From Rhynchopus sp. YZ270_cl-10 (Eukaryota > Euglenozoa > Diplonemea > Diplonemida > Diplonemidae), in contig OZ037855.1 of NCBI GenBank assembly GCA_964035575.1, forward strand, positions 1,364,001 to 1,428,000: 64,000 nucleotides of DNA. The letters run 5' to 3'. Numbering within the stretch: position 1 is the stretch's first letter; the number at the start of each line of letters is the position of its first letter. Under the pieces are notes generated by a model. The model searched no databases. It had not been told where the DNA came from and saw only the letters and a list, made by a program, of their open reading frames with translations. Positions 52,383 through 62,574 of this stretch are shown one piece after another. Made by a program: the position numbers and the translations under genes.

Positions 52383-52418
52383 AAGGTGACTAAGCACAGA
52401 GAGTTTTAGGTTCATCTT
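52383..52418 (+). repeat. Hairpin repeat family A copy, partly decayed
   Basis: AAGGTGACTAAGCACAGAGA then GTTTTAGGTTCATCTTTT; the right inner arm has diverged from GCTTAG to GTTTTAG. Confidence 0.55.
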
Positions 52419-52970
52419 TTATATAGTTTCAGGAGTGCCACAAGAAGGGCCCCGGATGTAATTTAACGTCCAGCCCAGTACGTGGATTTTTTTTGTTTTT
52501 GTTTTTTTTTGTTTTTTTTTTTTGTTGATTCCTCTCAAAAACACATTGGGTACATTTGCGGGTTTACCATGGCAAATGATCAATCATTATGCGCTATTAC
52601 GAGATCACCGGATATTATGTAATATAATATCTTATGCCTGACGGGTTTGAGGATTTGTGGAAAATTGGGAAGTGTATCAATAAAACAAACTAAAGGAGGG
52701 GCATTGTGTTGCCACGCCACTCCGACAAAAAAACTTCTCAAAAACAAAATACCAAATTAAAAGAACAAAGAATAGGGTCAATTTGAGTTGACCCAACCCC
52801 CCATATCCACCCCCTCTCTTACTTTAAAAAAACCCCAAGCCCATCTCCTCTTACCCCACAACGAGAAAGTGCTGGTTGTTATTATTGCAGTAAGTAGCAA
52901 AAGTCCCTCACAAGAGGGTGGGTCGGAAGTTGACGGCAGTTCTTTTCTTGGGGGCTTTCTGGTAATTTTC

Positions 52971-53100
52971 CCGCGAGCAGCACATATCAGATGTAAACCT
53001 CGAAATGGATGTAGGACTACAGTTGGGGTCCACCCCGGTAGAGCCTCTCATGTAACCAAGGTACACTGCCACGAGCGGGCTGCATTTGAAATCAACTAAA
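52971..53100 (+). repeat. SINE-like repeat copy
   Basis: GCGAGCAGCACATATCAGAT, then GTAAACCTCGAAATGGATGT, then a TCCACCCCGGTAGAG stem and CATGTAACCAAGGTACACTG; it ends with TTTGAAATCAACT. A-box-like and B-box-like (CCTCGAAATGG) parts are about 30 nt apart. Confidence 0.6.
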
Positions 53101-54152
53101 ATAGGGAAATGACTGTGTGCCTGCTTACAGTTTCCCTGTAAGCAACTCCAACTCCAAAATGCAACACTCTGGGGTTAGATAACCCGCGGAGTGTCAGTGC
53201 CGGCGCCCCAGAGGCGTTTGCACTATCAGCTTTCACTTTCTTTTCTTAGGCGCGACTTTTGCTACCTACTGTGTTTTTGTTTTTGTTGAAATTATTAAAC
53301 TTTTTCATCAAACCCCCTTTTCAAAAAAGCAGTGCCAGGACACCTGTTCCTGTCAATACAACCATTTTTTTTTGTTGAAATTACATCACCCCCCAAAAAG
53401 AAACAACACTTATTTCCGCTAAATAAAGCATATCTCAACCCTCCAATAAGCCTTATGCCATCTTATGTGCAAGACGTGTACCGCAACCTATCCCAATGTC
53501 TAGTTTTGGAAACAGGGGGTGTGCTTTTGACACCTACTTGGCCAGCGGCTGCATAAGAGTTGCAACTCCCGTGATGTCTCATCTACGAGAGTTGACTTAA
53601 GAAAATCACTGCCACCATGTTATTTAAGATTTTTCAGGGTTTCCACTGGGGCTCATTTCAATCCCAGAGACAGTGCCATTTTATGTCATTTTTTTTCTTC
53701 TTTTTTGGCCCCAAAGAGGTTTCCTCTTCACGGCCCGTATTGCAGTAATAAAAAATATCACCACAGAATATTTATTACAACACTTTACGCACAAAGCAAA
53801 ATGGTGAAATGGTACCTAACCATGGGAACCAGACCATGGACGCCGTCTTATTAATGTACTGACAACGAACAAAGGGTTGCTGTGGATTGTGATAACTAGC
53901 ACATTAGATCCCAGCAGATCCTCGACCTTTGGCCTATGAAAACCCTGACATATTCCAAAAAAAACAAACGACCACAATTGGGGAGGGGGAATTTGTACCC
54001 CTTCTGTGTGTTTTTTTTTTTTTTTTTTTGTTCTTTTTTTCCTTTTTCCTTTCGATATTTTCCCCCATTCCTTCACTTCATTGCAATTCACTCTTTCTAA
54101 CTCTTCTCTCTCTCTTTTCTCTCTTTTTTTTTTTTTTTTTTTGTATTTTTGT
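53101..54152. other. Spacer; hairpin family B copy
   Basis: GTGCCGGCGCCCCAGAGGCG then TTTGCACTATCAGCTTTCAC at 53194-53235 (CGCC..GGCG stem) is a family B copy. A frame ending PPISLMPSYVQDVYRNLSQC...PTWPAAA near 53440-53556 looks protein-like but lacks a traceable start. Confidence 0.45.
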
Positions 54153-54788
54153 CAGGGTATTAGGGTGAAAATCCAAAATCCCGGAAAAAACTGGTTTTTC
54201 TGGTTTTCTCTCCTGGGCGGCAAAAACTAGTGTTTCTGGCGAAAACCTCCACCGTTGACGGACACAGTCACCCCTTTCGAGTTTTTCGGGGGTGGGGTCA
54301 GTGTCTTATCCAGGAATCCGATTTCAAAATATTTTTCGGCGCTGCTGACACAGGGTAGACATTGGGAACATAGGGACTGCATTTTTTTTTTGCGGAGCAA
54401 AAAAATAATATAAAATGGCGCCGCAGGCGAAAATTTTTTGAGGGTACGGTGTAAAAATCTAGCTTTTTACACCACAGAGCCACTCAAACGAACCCTTTTT
54501 TACGGAGCAAAAAATGAAAAATGGCGCCGCAGGCAAAAAAATTCAAGGAACAGCCATTTCCCAAAGGCACTCCCGTGGTTCAACCACGGTTCTACCAGGC
54601 GGGGAAAAAATGCGGGGAAAAAAATCGAGTCCGCCCTAATCTGGGGACGACATTTACAGAAAGGCCTGGTGAAAAGTGTCGGTTTTTTTTCCCCCTCCAG
54701 ATTTCTCTGTTTTTTTTTTTTTTTTGAAAACCAGTTTTTGGAAAAACTGGTTTTGAAAACCAGTTTTTTTAACCACCCTAATACCCTG
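54153..54788. mobile_element. hAT-type MITE with perfect 8-bp TSD
   Basis: CAGGGTATTAGGGTG at 54153 and CACCCTAATACCCTG ending at 54788; ATTTTTGT flanks both sides (54145-54152 and 54789-54796). The interior repeats the hairpin array of the 14496-16355 element: TTTTTGCGGAGCAAAAA, GGCGCCGCAGGC, GTGTAAAAA..TTTTTACAC and CCGTGGTTCAACCACGG, all perfect stems. Confidence 0.95.
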
Positions 54789-55131
54789 ATTTTTGTTCAT
54801 GACGACTGCCAATAAAATAACAATCATGGCATGATTAATGTTTCCCCCCCCCCTCCCTCTTTCAAACGTTCATGAATATCCTGAGCGTTTCAACTCACAT
54901 CGAACCTAGAGGCCTTGATTTCACTACACCAGTGGTACGGCAAAAAAAAAACATAGTGAATACTGTCTGTATGCCCACGAAACTACCTGATTATGAAGAG
55001 CAAACAATTATGGTGAGAATGGGCTGGAGAAACGCTAGCAACGTCTCTCTTCGGCTGTTCTTTTAACAAAACAGACGGGGTAGCAGTAAAAAATAGTGGA
55101 GCTCATCCTCGGGTGTCTGCACTAATACAAC
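54789..55131. other. Short spacer with a 64-codon frame
   Basis: ATG at 54872 opens a frame containing PTKLPDYEEQTIMVRMGWRN and ending at 55066. Composition is protein-like, but there is no homology I recognise and no splice evidence. It ends in a family E repeat half (55094-55131). Confidence 0.25.
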
Positions 55132-55775
55132 CAGGGAAATAGCTTGGGTACTTTTGCTGGTTTCAAAACCAGAACGAGCTGGTTTACTGGTTTGGGGAAA
55201 AATAAAAAAAAAAAGTGGGATTCGGGATTCAGTTTTTCGCCTCCCCCCTGCACCACTTTCTTCACAGAAGAAAGCCTCACACGTAAGCGAACCCCTAAAA
55301 AGGGTGCATTGAGTGACTCTGTGGTGTAAAAAGCTACATTTTTTGCACCATACCCTAATTTTTTTTCGCCTGCGGCGCCACTTGATATTATTTTTTTTGC
55401 TCCGCAAAAAAATAGAGTTTACAATGGCTAAAGGGATTCCCTTGCATTTTGCAGCCAAACAAAATGCAACTTGGCCAAAGCTGCAAAAAGTTGACCGTTT
55501 TTTCAAAATGACCCACCGTTGCAACAGCCCCTGCTTCTGGAAGACGTATTGATTTATACGGTTAGTGGAACGTAAGGTGCAAGACCAAGCTCCGTTAACA
55601 AAGGATTATATCCCGTTTTCTTTGTCTCGCAAACCTTACCCTGTACCTCTCCACTCTGGCTGTCAGGGAGGCGCGCGCGAAGCGCGCGACGACCGCTTTC
55701 AACTGGGGAAATTTTTTTTTCTAAACCAGCAAACCAGCAACATTTGAAAAGTGCACCTTTCAAGCTACTACCCTG
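55132..55775. mobile_element. hAT-type MITE nested in hairpin family E
   Basis: CAGGGAAATAGCTTG at 55132 and CAAGCTACTACCCTG ending at 55775; AATACAAC flanks both sides (55124-55131 and 55776-55783). Without the insert the flanks read ACTAATACAACCCAGTTTTTC, a family E repeat. The hairpin array is in reverse orientation to that at 54.4 kb. A CGCGCGAAGCGCGCG stem lies near 55671. Confidence 0.93.
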
Positions 55776-57872
55776 AATACAACCCAGTTTTTCAAAAAAA
55801 AAAAAAAGCAAAAAAAATGAAATTGGGTACGTTACTGTGGGCTCAAGAGAAGGTCACAGCCTTTCTCTGTATGTCTTTTTTCTTCGTTTGCTTTTTGGTG
55901 GAATTTATAAAATTCCTAGCATATGAGGGTTGAAGTGTTTATTGGTGCATTGCTGAGGTACCCAACCTTCGCTGCGTCCCTCATTTTTTGCTGTTCTAGA
56001 ATATCATTTACGACTATCACACCACTTTTTCAATCGTGACCTCCTCGGCTAGTTTTTATTGTTGCCTTTTGGATGTGTGCAGCGAGGCAATTATCCTTAT
56101 TTTTTTCTCTCTTTATTTTTGACCCTTTCGGCGCCCTTTGGGTCCATCTCTTCACGTTGTCTTTCTTTAAATCCTGTGAGCTGAAAAATAATTATTTTTC
56201 AGGCATCCTTCTGCACCCGTTCTCCCCCTCCCTCCCGCAGTAGAAACTTTTTTTTTGAAGCTGTCTGCTTTCTTTTGAAAGCCAGATAGATTCTTGCAAT
56301 GTGCACACTGTTTTTTTCATTATTTTCATGTATTTTTCGTCTCTTTTATTTGCTAAGGATAGCATTCTTTTTGCAGTACCAAACGTCTTACAAAAATGGA
56401 TGTAGGATTTTTTGTGTAATGCAAAAGTGTGCATTTACCTATTGCACTAGATCATTCCACTTCTCAAAAAAAAAAAATTGCAAACCTCCGTACGGGGGGC
56501 ATCTGCACGGAAAGGTTGATCTATTTTTTTTTAAACATCTTTTTTTATCTTTTTTTGAACGTAATGATGAATCTGATGGTGTGCGCAACAGAGGCATATT
56601 CATCTTTCAAGGGGGTTTCTTTCTTTTCATGAAATTGATTTCTATTTTATTTTTGAACATGATGGCTAATCATGAGGTATCCAGTGTTCTTTTTCACATT
56701 TTTTTTTTTTTTTTTTTTTTTTTTTTGCAGCAAACAAAAAAGATTGGATGTATCTGAACAGAACATCGTTGTACTTCCTCGTCTTTTGATTTGAAAGTAT
56801 ATGAAACTAATCTTTTTCTTTCGATACCACACAAACCCTCCCAAATCTTAAGGATGAACTACGTCTATAGCTTCAGCTACTAAAAAATGGTAAGTCCTTG
56901 CCTCAACCAAAGGCTTTCCAATGAACATAAAAGTACAGCGGAAGAGGGGAGACGTAACGGGGGGGGGGAGGGGCGAGTGAAAAAAAACCCCCCCATTTTT
57001 TGTTACAGTTTTATGTTATGTTTCCTGCACCTAGAATATGTTTTATATACCGTAAAAAAGTACCAAACTTAATTCGGTCCAAATATTTCCCAGACACGGC
57101 ATTATTTCTTTTTTATCAGTGCCTGCGTCCCAGAGGCGTTTGCACTATCAACTTCACTTTTTTGTGGTACACAGGCACTTGACACGTGAAATCACTTGTG
57201 AAATGACATGTAAATCACTTGTCATGGCAAGTGATTCCTTAGGGGGAGTAGGTGGGGGAAATCATAAGCTCGCTGCTTGCATGCATTCCTTCTGTAAATC
57301 ACTTTGTCATCACTTTCATTTGTCATTTCATTTGTCACCATGAGTGAAATTGGTCCTGGACCACGTCGTGTGTTGCTGCCGCGATTCAACTCGCACACCC
57401 CTCTCATCCCCTCCCAAAAATGAAGGGTGTTTTACTTCAGTCATTCCTCTTCCACATCACGAAAAAAGACCTCATTCAGCTCTTGTGTGCGGGGTTGTTT
57501 TTCTTCCTCTCTCTAAAAAAAAATATTCACTTTATACTAATCACTTTACTTTGAGGCTTCCTTTTGTTACACCTTAGAAATACTTTTCCGAGTGTTGATC
57601 ATGGAGGTGAATGCACCTTCGAAGCCCCTACCTTCCTGAAAGATCAGCGCCGTTTTTTTTTTTAGCGTTATATTTTCTCAATATTTTGAAGCTTTTTCAT
57701 GTTTTTTTCTTCTTCTTGCTGAACCAAAAAAGTCCACGTTATTCTGGTCTTTTCGGTGAGCTTATGCTCATGCTTAGGTTCATCTCACAAACTTCTCTTT
57801 TAACCACTTTGGTTTGTATTAAGTGTAGACACTCAAACATGAGTTCCACTATATCTTTTTTGGCCTCTATAT
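55776..57872. other. Spacer; decayed hairpin copies
   Basis: Family A-like sequences near 56070 and 56563-56607, family B near 57119-57160. AT-rich frames are not credible. No gene. Confidence 0.45.
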
Positions 57873-57982
57873 TACCGTAAATGTAAAGTTGGAACGTAAA
57901 AAATGTTGGAACTGCTCAAAAAAGTTTAAACCGCTCGATCGTTCCAACATTATTACGGTCCAACATATTTGCATTTACGGTA
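57873..57982. mobile_element. 110-bp palindromic MITE
   Basis: TACCGTAAATG...GTTGGAAC at 57873 mirrors GTTCCAAC...CATTTACGGTA ending at 57982, with T-A ends as in Tc1/mariner-type MITEs. Imperfect internal pairing. Confidence 0.6.
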
Positions 57983-58117
57983 TTGACGTTGTAGGGGAGG
58001 CACGTTTTCATCTTATCAAAAGCATTCTTTATTCGAGGTGCTCGGAATAATACAGCATTGCAATTATTATTTGTGCTGGCCTCTTGATTTCTTGTAGGAT
58101 AGCCGTGCGGAAGAATT

Positions 58118-58215
58118 TGTACACTCGAAATGGATGCAGGGCCGAATGCCCGGTGCACCTGGTCATGTTACCGAGGTACACCGTCAGCAGAGGGTTTTGT
58201 ATTTCAAGTCAACTT
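58118..58215 (+). repeat. SINE-like repeat copy
   Basis: ACTCGAAATGGATGCAGGGC, then GGTCATGTTACCGAGGTACA, then TTTCAAGTCAACTTTTTTT. Compared with the 48840 copy the middle stem is shortened. Confidence 0.6.
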
Positions 58216-58391
58216 TTTTTCTTTGATCCAGAAGTTCAAGTGTATATCTTCTGTTGGGCAACATTTTTTACTTGTTCTTCGGGTCAGTTGTAGTTTTGGA
58301 GGTGCCTGCATTAGCAACTAGTGGTTAGTGACTTGACCGATTTTTTTTTTCCAGATTCTCAAAAAAAAAAAAAAAAAAGGAGAAGGGGGGG

Positions 58392-58429
58392 CAGGCACCT
58401 CGCTAATTTCTGGGGGGTACGTGTACAGT

Positions 58430-58467
<38 letters not shown>

Positions 58468-58912
58468 CCCTGTACTGCATGCAGTGTTATACAAGGGGAG
58501 GCCCCAAAAAAATTTTTCCCACCAATTTTTACACACAAAAAATCGAAAAAAAAAAAATTTTTTTTTTCGATTCGCCCGAGTCTGCACGTGCTGTGATGGG
58601 GTCAATTTGCGCTCAGAAATGAGTATTTTTGACCTAAAATTCATGACGATTTTTGGCCTGAAAACCCATACATGTATTTTAGGCCAAAAATACTCATTTC
58701 TGAGCGCAAATTGACCCCATCACAGCACGCACAGACCCGGGTGAATCGAAAAAAAAATTTTTTTTTTTCGATTTTTTGTGTGAAAAAATGGGTGAAAAAA
58801 ATTTTCTCCCCTTATAACACTGCAGTATACACAGGGGACCCCCCCCCCCCTCCCCCCCTCCCCCCCTCCCCCGGATCACGTGTACAGTGCACCTGAGTTA
58901 GCGAGGTGCCTG
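58392..58912. mobile_element. hAT-like foldback element with a 37-base G run
   Basis: CAGGCACCTCGCTAA at 58392 is mirrored at 58912. The flanks are AGGGGGGG on both sides (58384-58391 and 58913-58920), consistent with an 8-bp duplication. Nearly the whole 521 bp folds back: AATTTGCGCTCAGAAATGAG and its mirror surround a central CCATACATGTATT loop. The left arm has 37 consecutive G (58430-58466); the right arm has C runs broken by single T. Confidence 0.75.
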
Positions 58913-59417
58913 AGGGGGGGGTTGCTCCTTTGCTGTTCTGTGAAGCAATAAAGCGACACACAACACACAATAAAAACCTTCATTTATATCAACCCTTTCC
59001 CTTCCCTTCGCTTGCCCCTCAATAAAAAAAGGTATTTTGCGGAGCGTCTTTGGGTGCGCTAATACAAAAATGTTTTCAAAATTTTCAAAAAGAAAAAAAT
59101 AATCACAACAAAAAAAACAACAGAAATAAATTCCTTCCAGAAACCTTGAATAAACCACCGTGTGGGATTACCAAGGTGCAAAGGGTTCTGCGAGAGCACC
59201 CCCAGCCACCGAGCCCACCCAGTCTCTTCCTCCCTCCACCCCCCCCGTTCTCACACCTAAGGTGCAACCCTCTAGGGTTTCCCTGAGCGTTCCATATGAG
59301 GCGTTTGCACTATCAACTTCATATTTTTTTTTTCCTTTTCTTTTTCTTTTGGAATAAAGTTACTAAGCACACGTGGTGTTTATGTTCAAATCTTTTACAA
59401 AACCTTCTTTGGTGACA
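58913..59417. other. Spacer with family B copy
   Basis: CATATGAGGCGTTTGCACTA then TCAACTTCATATTTT near 59292-59330; a decayed family A copy near 59355. No gene. Confidence 0.45.
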
Positions 59418-60295
59418 GGGAAGCCTCTTTTTTACTTTCAACGGATGTCATCCGTCCGATTTTGAGAAACCCCCCCCCTCCCCCCCCGGAGAAGATTGTA
59501 AATTTGGCAACCTGAAGTTTTCGGCTTTTGGACAGACGTAAAAAAATTCGAAAACCAGCGGAAGTGGATTTCCGAGCTCCCCGCTTTTCACCACAAAAAA
59601 AATCGACCACTTTAGTGGAGTAGAAGTTAATTTAAAGTGGCTCCAGTACACAGTACACAGTACACAGTACACAGTACACAGTACACAGTACACAGTACAC
59701 AGTACACAGTACACAGTACACAGTACACAGTACAGTGAAGTCAATTTAAAGGCTCCATGGGTCTTTATACAGTAACGTATAGGGATTTCAGTGCATAAAG
59801 GGGGGTCGGCACCACCAAAAGTTGCGTACCGTGGAGTGTGTTCCTGAATAAAAAAAATGGTCGGAATTGAAAGATTCGTAAAAAATATACCCAAAGGAAA
59901 AAAATCGAAAACCTTCTTCAAAAGAAATCCAACTTAGAGACGCCACTGTGCTGCGACCCAAAGAGGAGGTTTTCTGAAGGAATTCCTTAAGAAACCTGCG
60001 TAGAAACGTTCCCAAAGGGGGTACCACAGCCAAAAATCACCTAACCATCCACACAGGCATAAAAAAAATCGTGCGACCCCGGAATTGAACGTTTTCGTAA
60101 CCGATCTTTCCAAATAAATAAAATTCGAAAATTTTTTTATTGAAGAAAATTCATAAAATCCATGTGACCACGGTTTTGTACTAGACCCCCCCCCGTTGCC
60201 AAATTACCAAACTTTTTCCGCTCACCCCCCCGGAGACCCCCCCCCCCCCCTCCCCCCCCGGATGACATCCGTTGAAAGTAAAAAAGAGGCTTCCC
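59418..60295. mobile_element. Foldback-type element, 37-bp terminal inverted repeats
   Basis: GGGAAGCCTCTTTTTTACTT through ACGGATGTCATCCG (59418-59454) is mirrored at 60258-60295. ACA flanks both ends (59415-59417 and 60296-60298), a possible 3-bp duplication. The ACGGATG-T-CATCCGT hairpin is kept in both arms. No coding. Confidence 0.7.
59644..59734. repeat. CAGTACA heptamer microsatellite (~13 units)
   Basis: Uninterrupted tandem CAGTACA units inside the 59418-60295 element. Confidence 0.95.
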
Positions 60296-61010
60296 ACAGT
60301 ATTAAAAAAAGACACAATTGTCAGTATGTCTCACATGTCTTAGGTTCGGGTATTTCTCGGCAGAATATGACCTACACTGGCTGTGTGTGTATAGAGATCA
60401 GGTACGGGTCACCCCTCTTTGGCGATCCAAAATGGCTCTTTGCGGGGATATTTCTCAGTGAAAAAGTACCGCAGTGTCTAATGACTTAAGTAAAATGTGT
60501 GTATGTGTGTTCACCTCCTTGGAAATAGCTTTCCTCTTTTACCCTTTTCCCCTTTTCCCTCTCTTGTTTTTGCCGTGGTGGGCAAGAAATCCGATATACA
60601 TCCAGGAGGGGGGGGAAAAAAACGTGTGTGTGTAGTTCTCAAATGTCTCTCGGTGTTTTCGTTCCATTTCTCCTCTTTTTATTTTGAATTTTTTTTTTTT
60701 TTGGAAGACAAAAAAACAGAAATATTGCAATGTGCAACTGAATACCGTCTCCCAAAAAAAAAAAAAGAAAAAATATTGTCTTGTGTTGCTCTCTGCTTCA
60801 TATTTTTATTTCAACGAAGGTTTTTTTAAAACGGTGGATAAGCAGGAGAGTCTTCGTTTCATCGTTAAAAAAAACTTTTTTTTTGTGCTTTCTCTTCTTT
60901 GGAAAGTATATGAAATTGACTTCCTTTTATTTTGGTGCCTGCGCCCTCAGGGGCGTTTGTACCTTTTCCTTTTCCTTTTCCTTTTTAGTTTTCATTTATT
61001 GAATATTTTC
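60296..61010. other. Spacer with family B copy
   Basis: GTGCCTGCGCCCTCAGGGGC then GTTTGTACCTTTTCC at 60932-60965 (GCCCTCAGGGGC stem). No gene. Confidence 0.45.
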
Positions 61011-61905
61011 CATACTTGGACCGCCCGAAATATATTTCGGGCATTTCGGGCGATTTCGGGCGAATTAGGGGCGGATTTCGGGCGATTTTGTGCGCCCGAA
61101 TTCGCCCGAAAACGCCCGAAGTCGCCCGAAATGCAGATTTCGGGCGAATTCGGGCGCTTTTTCCTTAGTGAAAACCGACGAGGTAGGGTTCTACTCATTT
61201 TCGCAAAAAACTTTTTATATTTGTAAATATTTGATGTCAAATCTGTCAAAATAAGCAAGAATCGAAAACTTTTGTACACCTGAGTGCACTTTGAGGCCCG
61301 TGAGAATCACTACCAAATCACGGGTTTTCTGACTATCATTTGCTTATTCCCACCCAAAACACTCTATGAACCGGGTTCTCACTATTTTTTCGTATTTCAG
61401 GGTGAATTTTGGTGAATTTTCGGGTCACAGGGTGGTTCTGACCCATTCTCGGGGTGTTTCGGGCCTGTAGTTGCTCAGGAGATGCCCAAAAACGTGAAAA
61501 ATCGCCTTTTTACGTTTTTAGTAGTATTTTGGTGTAAATTGTTAGGGAAATCGGTTTTATACGTGGCTGCTAACAGAGCTGCACTCATATAAGTTGGGTT
61601 CTACTAGGAATTTTTGCTCAATTTTTTTTTCTTTGTACAAATTTTGTGCCAATCTTTCAAATAAAGCGTTAGATTTTTACACTGGTGGCATGCTTCCCAG
61701 CACACATAATATACTGGTTGTGCGCCCGAATTCGCCCGAAATGTGCCCAAATTCGCCCGAAATGCGCCCGAATTCGCCCGAATTACGTATAAATTCCCTT
61801 TAAAACGCCCGAAATATATTTCGGGCACATTTCGGGCGCTCGGGATCCGCGCCCGAAAAATTCGCCCGAATTCGCCCGAAATATATTTCGGGCGGTCCAA
61901 GTATG
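61011..61905. mobile_element. Foldback element built from CGCCCGAA/TTCGGGCG units
   Basis: CATACTTGGACCGCCCGAAA at 61011 is mirrored by TTTCGGGCGGTCCAAGTATG ending 61905; ATTTTC flanks both sides (61005-61010 and 61906-61911). Both termini are arrays of TTCGGGCG and CGCCCGAA in both orientations, including the perfect palindrome CCCGAAATATATTTCGGG at each end. The middle 450 bp is AT-rich and non-coding. Confidence 0.88.
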
Positions 61906-62574
61906 ATTTTCAGGTCCTCTCAAAAAAAAAAAAGTGCTCGCTCAGGTCACACCGTTCCATTTTCCCTGGTCTTCGTTTTAATTTTTCCTATATTTATTTG
62001 TCAAAATAATCCCGCTTTTTGATGTTGTCACAAAAAAAAAAAAAAACTCGTAGGTGGATTTGGGTGGGTAAGAATAGTATCACTGTGACCATGTGCCTCG
62101 GGTAACTGGGTAAGGTGGGTACTCGCGTTTTTTTCATGTTGTGACATGCATTTTTTGGGTGGCGAAGGGGCCAAAAAAAATATGTTACGACATGCAAATG
62201 TATGGTACTGGTTTAGCATGTTACCCTCCTAGGTCACAGAGTCACCATGTATGGTCAAGCTTTGCTTCAAAATAAAATGGGGGTGGGATGGGTAAATAAT
62301 ATGTTCGCAATCACAACAACCATCAGAAAGAAAACTCCCCCCCTTCCCCCCAATAAAACAAGGAAATAACCCAAGAACGGGGAAAAGAAAAATCCTCTTT
62401 TCAAAAAAAAAGTACAATTTAAACAGTAACCACGAAATCATTTATCTTTTGCTCTTTTTGAGGAAAAGATACACCCGGAAGCAAACCCCCCCGAGTAGAA
62501 CTCAGGGGGGGGAGAAAAAATAGGAAGTTATTTTTCCAGACTGATTTACAGAGTTTTTATTATACAGTGTGTCC
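61906..62574. other. Spacer, no gene seen
   Basis: AT-rich with homopolymers; no repeat family recognised. Confidence 0.5.

Larger units (their letters stand above)
49891..52970. other. Spacer; hairpin copies, possible gene remnants
   Basis: Hairpin A copies lie at 49999-50045 (long-loop form), 51191-51223, 51391-51429 and 52383-52418. Protein-like but unjoined stretches are EQFQPPLKRRRL after an acceptor at 50584, and REPPPVPPHNATKLCEVLEK at about 51655-51720. No complete gene could be built. Confidence 0.45.

Noticed and set aside
4634-52418. Hairpin family A as spliced-leader RNA genes
   Set aside because: Copies are too short, lack a donor site followed by an Sm-like motif in a constant arrangement, and are dispersed singly with sequence-variable stems.
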